DNA from: Thiothrix caldifontis
Lineage (GTDB): Bacteria; Pseudomonadota; Gammaproteobacteria; Thiotrichales; Thiotrichaceae
DNA: 64,000 nt
Direction: 5' to 3'
Assembly: GCF_900107695.1 (NCBI RefSeq)
Contig: NZ_FNQP01000003.1
Coordinates: 124,001-188,000, forward strand
Both the position numbers and the translations under genes were made by a program. The notes below the pieces were generated by a model. The model worked only from the letters and a program-made list of their open reading frames with translations, searched no databases and had not been told where the DNA came from. Every line of letters starts with the position of its first letter. The first letter of the stretch is position 1. Shown piece by piece: positions 61,744 to 64,000 of the stretch.

Positions 61744-62205
61744 TTAGGGATATTCAAGCACGGCTTGCATCACACGGATATTGGCATCGGGAAATGTTCG
61801 CATCACCTTAGTTTTCTCAAGCAGTTTCTGTGCCTCTTCTTTGGTTCTGCCCGCGTAAACGCCAATAAAGCCATATTCCGCATCGACATTCGTATAGTTG
61901 AAGTTAGCCTCGTCATCGCATTGGTAACGGGTGGCAAATACTTTATTGTCGGGAAAACGTTTTTGTATATCGCGCCATTGTTTATCTGTCACTGAACAAC
62001 GTGGAGTCGTCTTCAGTAGAATCGCGTAAAAGGATTCGGATTTGTAATCAGCCCTTGCTATGTCATCACAAGGTCTTTCAAAGTGAATATCTTGTGTGTC
62101 GTCAGTGTGTGGAAATGGGTATACGCGACCTTCTCTAGGGGCTGAATGAGCGATACTAATAGCAGATAACCAAGCTAATAGTAGCAATAAAAACCGACTC
62201 TTCAT
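61744..62205 (-). CDS. Small secreted protein of unknown function
   Basis: A 153-residue exported protein. The signal peptide (about 1-22, ending AHSA) precedes a mature part with four Cys (RPCDD, PRCSV, YQCDD) and a C-terminal segment YGFIGVYAGRTKEEAQKLLEKT that looks like one SPOR-type repeat. ATG 62205 follows AAGG by 9-10 bases. Base composition is more AT-rich than the preceding genes. It is convergent with the sensor kinase. Confidence 0.72.
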   Translation of the reverse strand: MKSRFLLLLLAWLSAISIAHSAPREGRVYPFPHTDDTQDIHFERPCDDIARADYKSESFYAILLKTTPRCSVTDKQWRDIQKRFPDNKVFATRYQCDDEANFNYTNVDAEYGFIGVYAGRTKEEAQKLLEKTKVMRTFPDANIRVMQAVLEYP

Positions 62206-62325
62206 TTGAAATATTGCCTTCATAATAGTTAAATTTTGAATGAAAAAGACAGGAATACTGCATTAATAAATCCAATATCCCTGTGGTTTTTTTAGTAAAT
62301 CCTTTTCAGGAAATCGCTTGAGCCA

Positions 62326-63789
62326 TTAACGCTTGATTTTACATGCTTGGATTGCCTGATCGAATGACTTTCCTGTCGCCACTGTATTTTTCAAACATGC
62401 AGTACTACTTTGAGCATTGCTCGTACTCGCACATATTTCCACAGCTTTTTGCCAGTTAACAATATCTTCAGGTTTTCTACCCCATTTATCACCTTCACGC
62501 ATAACATACATAAAACAATTACCAGGGCTATATTTTGATGTTGTACCATCACACAACTTATGCAAATTGCTTTCCGCCCAATATTTTAGCTTGCCATTTT
62601 GATCCCATGCAATATTACCTTGAATATATGCTTTACAACCACTAACGGCATTATTCATAAAGATGGCTTTGTCTGCAATAGATTTACAGGAGGTACATTT
62701 GCGTGCTGCTTCTTCACTTAGTGCAACTCGTTCCATTTGCAAATTAATAGTGGCTGCATCATTAGAACCGAAAAACTGATAGTTTTCTAAAGTCAATCGA
62801 GTAGACTGGACTCTATAATCTGTATCTGTACTAATATCCACTGAACTGTTGTCACTATCTTCGTGATCATTAGTGTTACAGCTTTTACCTTCATACATAT
62901 CGGCTTGGCTATATAAATTGACTTTAGTTGTTCCGGGTACTAATTGTGCACGTACAGCCAAAGCCACCCTAACTTCACTCCCGACACAATAGTTAAAAAT
63001 TTTTTCATCCGAAGGATTGGTAGTGGTTAGATTAAATTGATGGTTAATATCAAATGTTCCTGTTTCATTTCGACCATCTTCGCCATCAACGATATTCATA
63101 GCGCCTGTCAGCCTAACACTGGCTGGAGTGCCATTGTCGAAAGGTCCATATATCATACGTATACCAGCAACATCTAGTGCTGATAAATTTCCGTTATTGT
63201 TCCAGGTGGGCGAGCAATAATTCATAATAGAAGATTGATCGTAAGTGGTAATAAAGTAAGTTGGATTTGTGCCCTGAGGCTCGGCGTTACACATTGCCCT
63301 ATCAGTACGGTTATGTTCATGAGCAAAACCTAATGCATGACCGAACTCATGTACTGCAATTGCTCGTATACAATATTCCAAGTTTGCCTGACAACTCGCC
63401 TCCCAGTTGTTAAAAGTGAAATTTAGTACCACCCCATTTTCCATTCCATCCAATCCAACGCCTAGCGCATTGGTATGAGGCCCTTCATCTGCAATAAGTA
63501 TGCGTATGCCTTGACTACTGGGAGTGCAATTATCCCAACCAGTAAAATTAATATTAGAAACCGCATCCCAGCTTCTTTCAACGGCATCTTGTGTCCAGAA
63601 ACGTCCAGAAGCATTATCAGCAGATGGATTCTCCCAACAAACAGGAATTAGTAGTCGATTCCATAGTTGTCCAGAATGAGATAATGGTTGTGACACACTT
63701 GCGATATCTGGATCCGCCTGCACACTGCTACTCAACACATTTCCCATTAGCAAACCAATTATAGCCAGAAATAAAACTAACTTTTTCAT
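62326..63789 (-). CDS. Secreted metzincin-type zinc metalloprotease
   Basis: A 487-residue exported protease. The signal peptide (about 1-25) is followed by a catalytic domain with the zinc motif HEFGHALGFAHEH (HExxHxxGxxH) and a Met-turn SSIMNYCSPTW, both features of metzincins such as astacin or matrixin types. ALDVAGIRMIYGP closes the domain. The C-terminal half has a beta-rich part (about 220-370) and a Cys-rich end (CTSCKSIADKA, CKAYIQG, CFMYVMREG) of unknown role. GGAGC precedes ATG 63789. The coding sequence is clearly more AT-rich than the rest of the window, which hints at acquisition. Confidence 0.88.
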   Translation of the reverse strand: MKKLVLFLAIIGLLMGNVLSSSVQADPDIASVSQPLSHSGQLWNRLLIPVCWENPSADNASGRFWTQDAVERSWDAVSNINFTGWDNCTPSSQGIRILIADEGPHTNALGVGLDGMENGVVLNFTFNNWEASCQANLEYCIRAIAVHEFGHALGFAHEHNRTDRAMCNAEPQGTNPTYFITTYDQSSIMNYCSPTWNNNGNLSALDVAGIRMIYGPFDNGTPASVRLTGAMNIVDGEDGRNETGTFDINHQFNLTTTNPSDEKIFNYCVGSEVRVALAVRAQLVPGTTKVNLYSQADMYEGKSCNTNDHEDSDNSSVDISTDTDYRVQSTRLTLENYQFFGSNDAATINLQMERVALSEEAARKCTSCKSIADKAIFMNNAVSGCKAYIQGNIAWDQNGKLKYWAESNLHKLCDGTTSKYSPGNCFMYVMREGDKWGRKPEDIVNWQKAVEICASTSNAQSSTACLKNTVATGKSFDQAIQACKIKR

Positions 63790-63827
63790 ATTTTTGCTCC
63801 TTCGCTAAAAGCATTATTAATTTCTAC

Positions 63828-64000
63828 TTAAACTCCACTTTCACGCTTCACGGTAAAAATCCATGAGCTGGTATAAGGTGGTACATGTACACTGCCTTCC
63901 ATTATGAAGTGGTGACGATCAATGCCTCGACAACTTAATCCTTCCAATGCAAATTCTTGGTTGCCTTCTTCATTTAGCGTGATTTTGGCTTCACCGGAAC
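63828..64000 (-). CDS. C-terminal part of an unidentified protein (partial)
   Basis: An open minus-strand frame enters from the right edge and stops at 63828-63830. The 56-57 visible residues contain LNEEGNQEFALEGLSCRG, DRHHFIMEGSVHVPPYT and end FTVKRESGV. I do not recognise the family. It lies 38 bases upstream of the protease gene in the same orientation and may share its transcript. The start is outside the window. Confidence 0.55.
   Translation of the reverse strand, partial: SGEAKITLNEEGNQEFALEGLSCRGIDRHHFIMEGSVHVPPYTSSWIFTVKRESGV

Overview
The window reads as a chromosomal segment of a gammaproteobacterium, most likely a sulfur-oxidising member of the Thiotrichales (Thiothrix-like). 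This is inference from gene content: a rhodanese plus DsrE2 pair, an ATP-sulfurylase-like protein next to a CysB-type regulator, a complete Pil/Chp chemosensory cluster, proton-translocating transhydrogenase, malate synthase G, WaaF, ApaH and HslR. It is gene dense and mostly housekeeping. I see no insertion sequence, prophage or CRISPR array. About 66 protein genes, one tRNA-Phe and one probable small RNA are supported.

Layout. 0-7 kb: a partial gene, a DUF3530 hydrolase, the rubrerythrin / Fe-S protein / DUF3501 operon, and ispB coupled to a hybrid sensor kinase. 7-12 kb: rplU-rpmA, then an adenine methyltransferase and an HNH endonuclease (a type II restriction-modification pair) placed before obgE-proB, then apaG. 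12-18 kb: lytic transglycosylase, ilvE, a zinc-finger protein, waaF, rhodanese, dsrE2, an FMN reductase and a phosphoesterase. 18-26 kb: pilG-pilH-pilI-pilJ-chpA-chpC, in which chpA is split into two reading frames at a run of ten A. 26-35 kb, minus strand: a tail-anchored protein, apaH, a BI-1 protein, a SPOR protein, priA and pntA1-pntA2-pntB. A DnaA-box-rich gap lies between priA and pntB. 35-41 kb: two related secreted proteins (one with an OmpA domain), mazG, the intergenic small-RNA locus, amiC, tsaE and nnrD. 41-46 kb, minus strand: a six-gene cluster for a probable chaperone-dependent surface fibre with an atypical outer-membrane protein. 46-54.5 kb: flotillin, a membrane coiled-coil protein, tRNA-Phe, a GST-fold protein, a lipoprotein, glcB and a sensor kinase. 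54.5-64 kb: a Sat-like protein divergent from a CysB-like regulator, a lipoprotein-ycgN-hslR run, a NarL/NarX-like two-component pair, and a more AT-rich end with a secreted metzincin protease.

Most notable signals. (1) The 490-bp gap between mazG and amiC holds, on the minus strand, a textbook sigma-54 promoter, a roughly 280-nt A-rich transcript region with several AAnAAnAA (CA) motifs and a strong intrinsic terminator: the architecture of the CrcZ/CrcY Hfq-Crc decoy RNAs. (2) chpA is interrupted exactly at A10, and one added A or a -1 slip would restore a protein of about 1,690 residues. (3) The fibre cluster pairs a PapD-like chaperone with three related beta-rich secreted proteins and an outer-membrane protein that does not look like a standard FimD usher. 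(4) The Sat-like protein has lost the ATP-sulfurylase catalytic signature yet sits divergent from a CysB-type regulator. All functional assignments come from reading the sequence and recalling family features; no database search was run.
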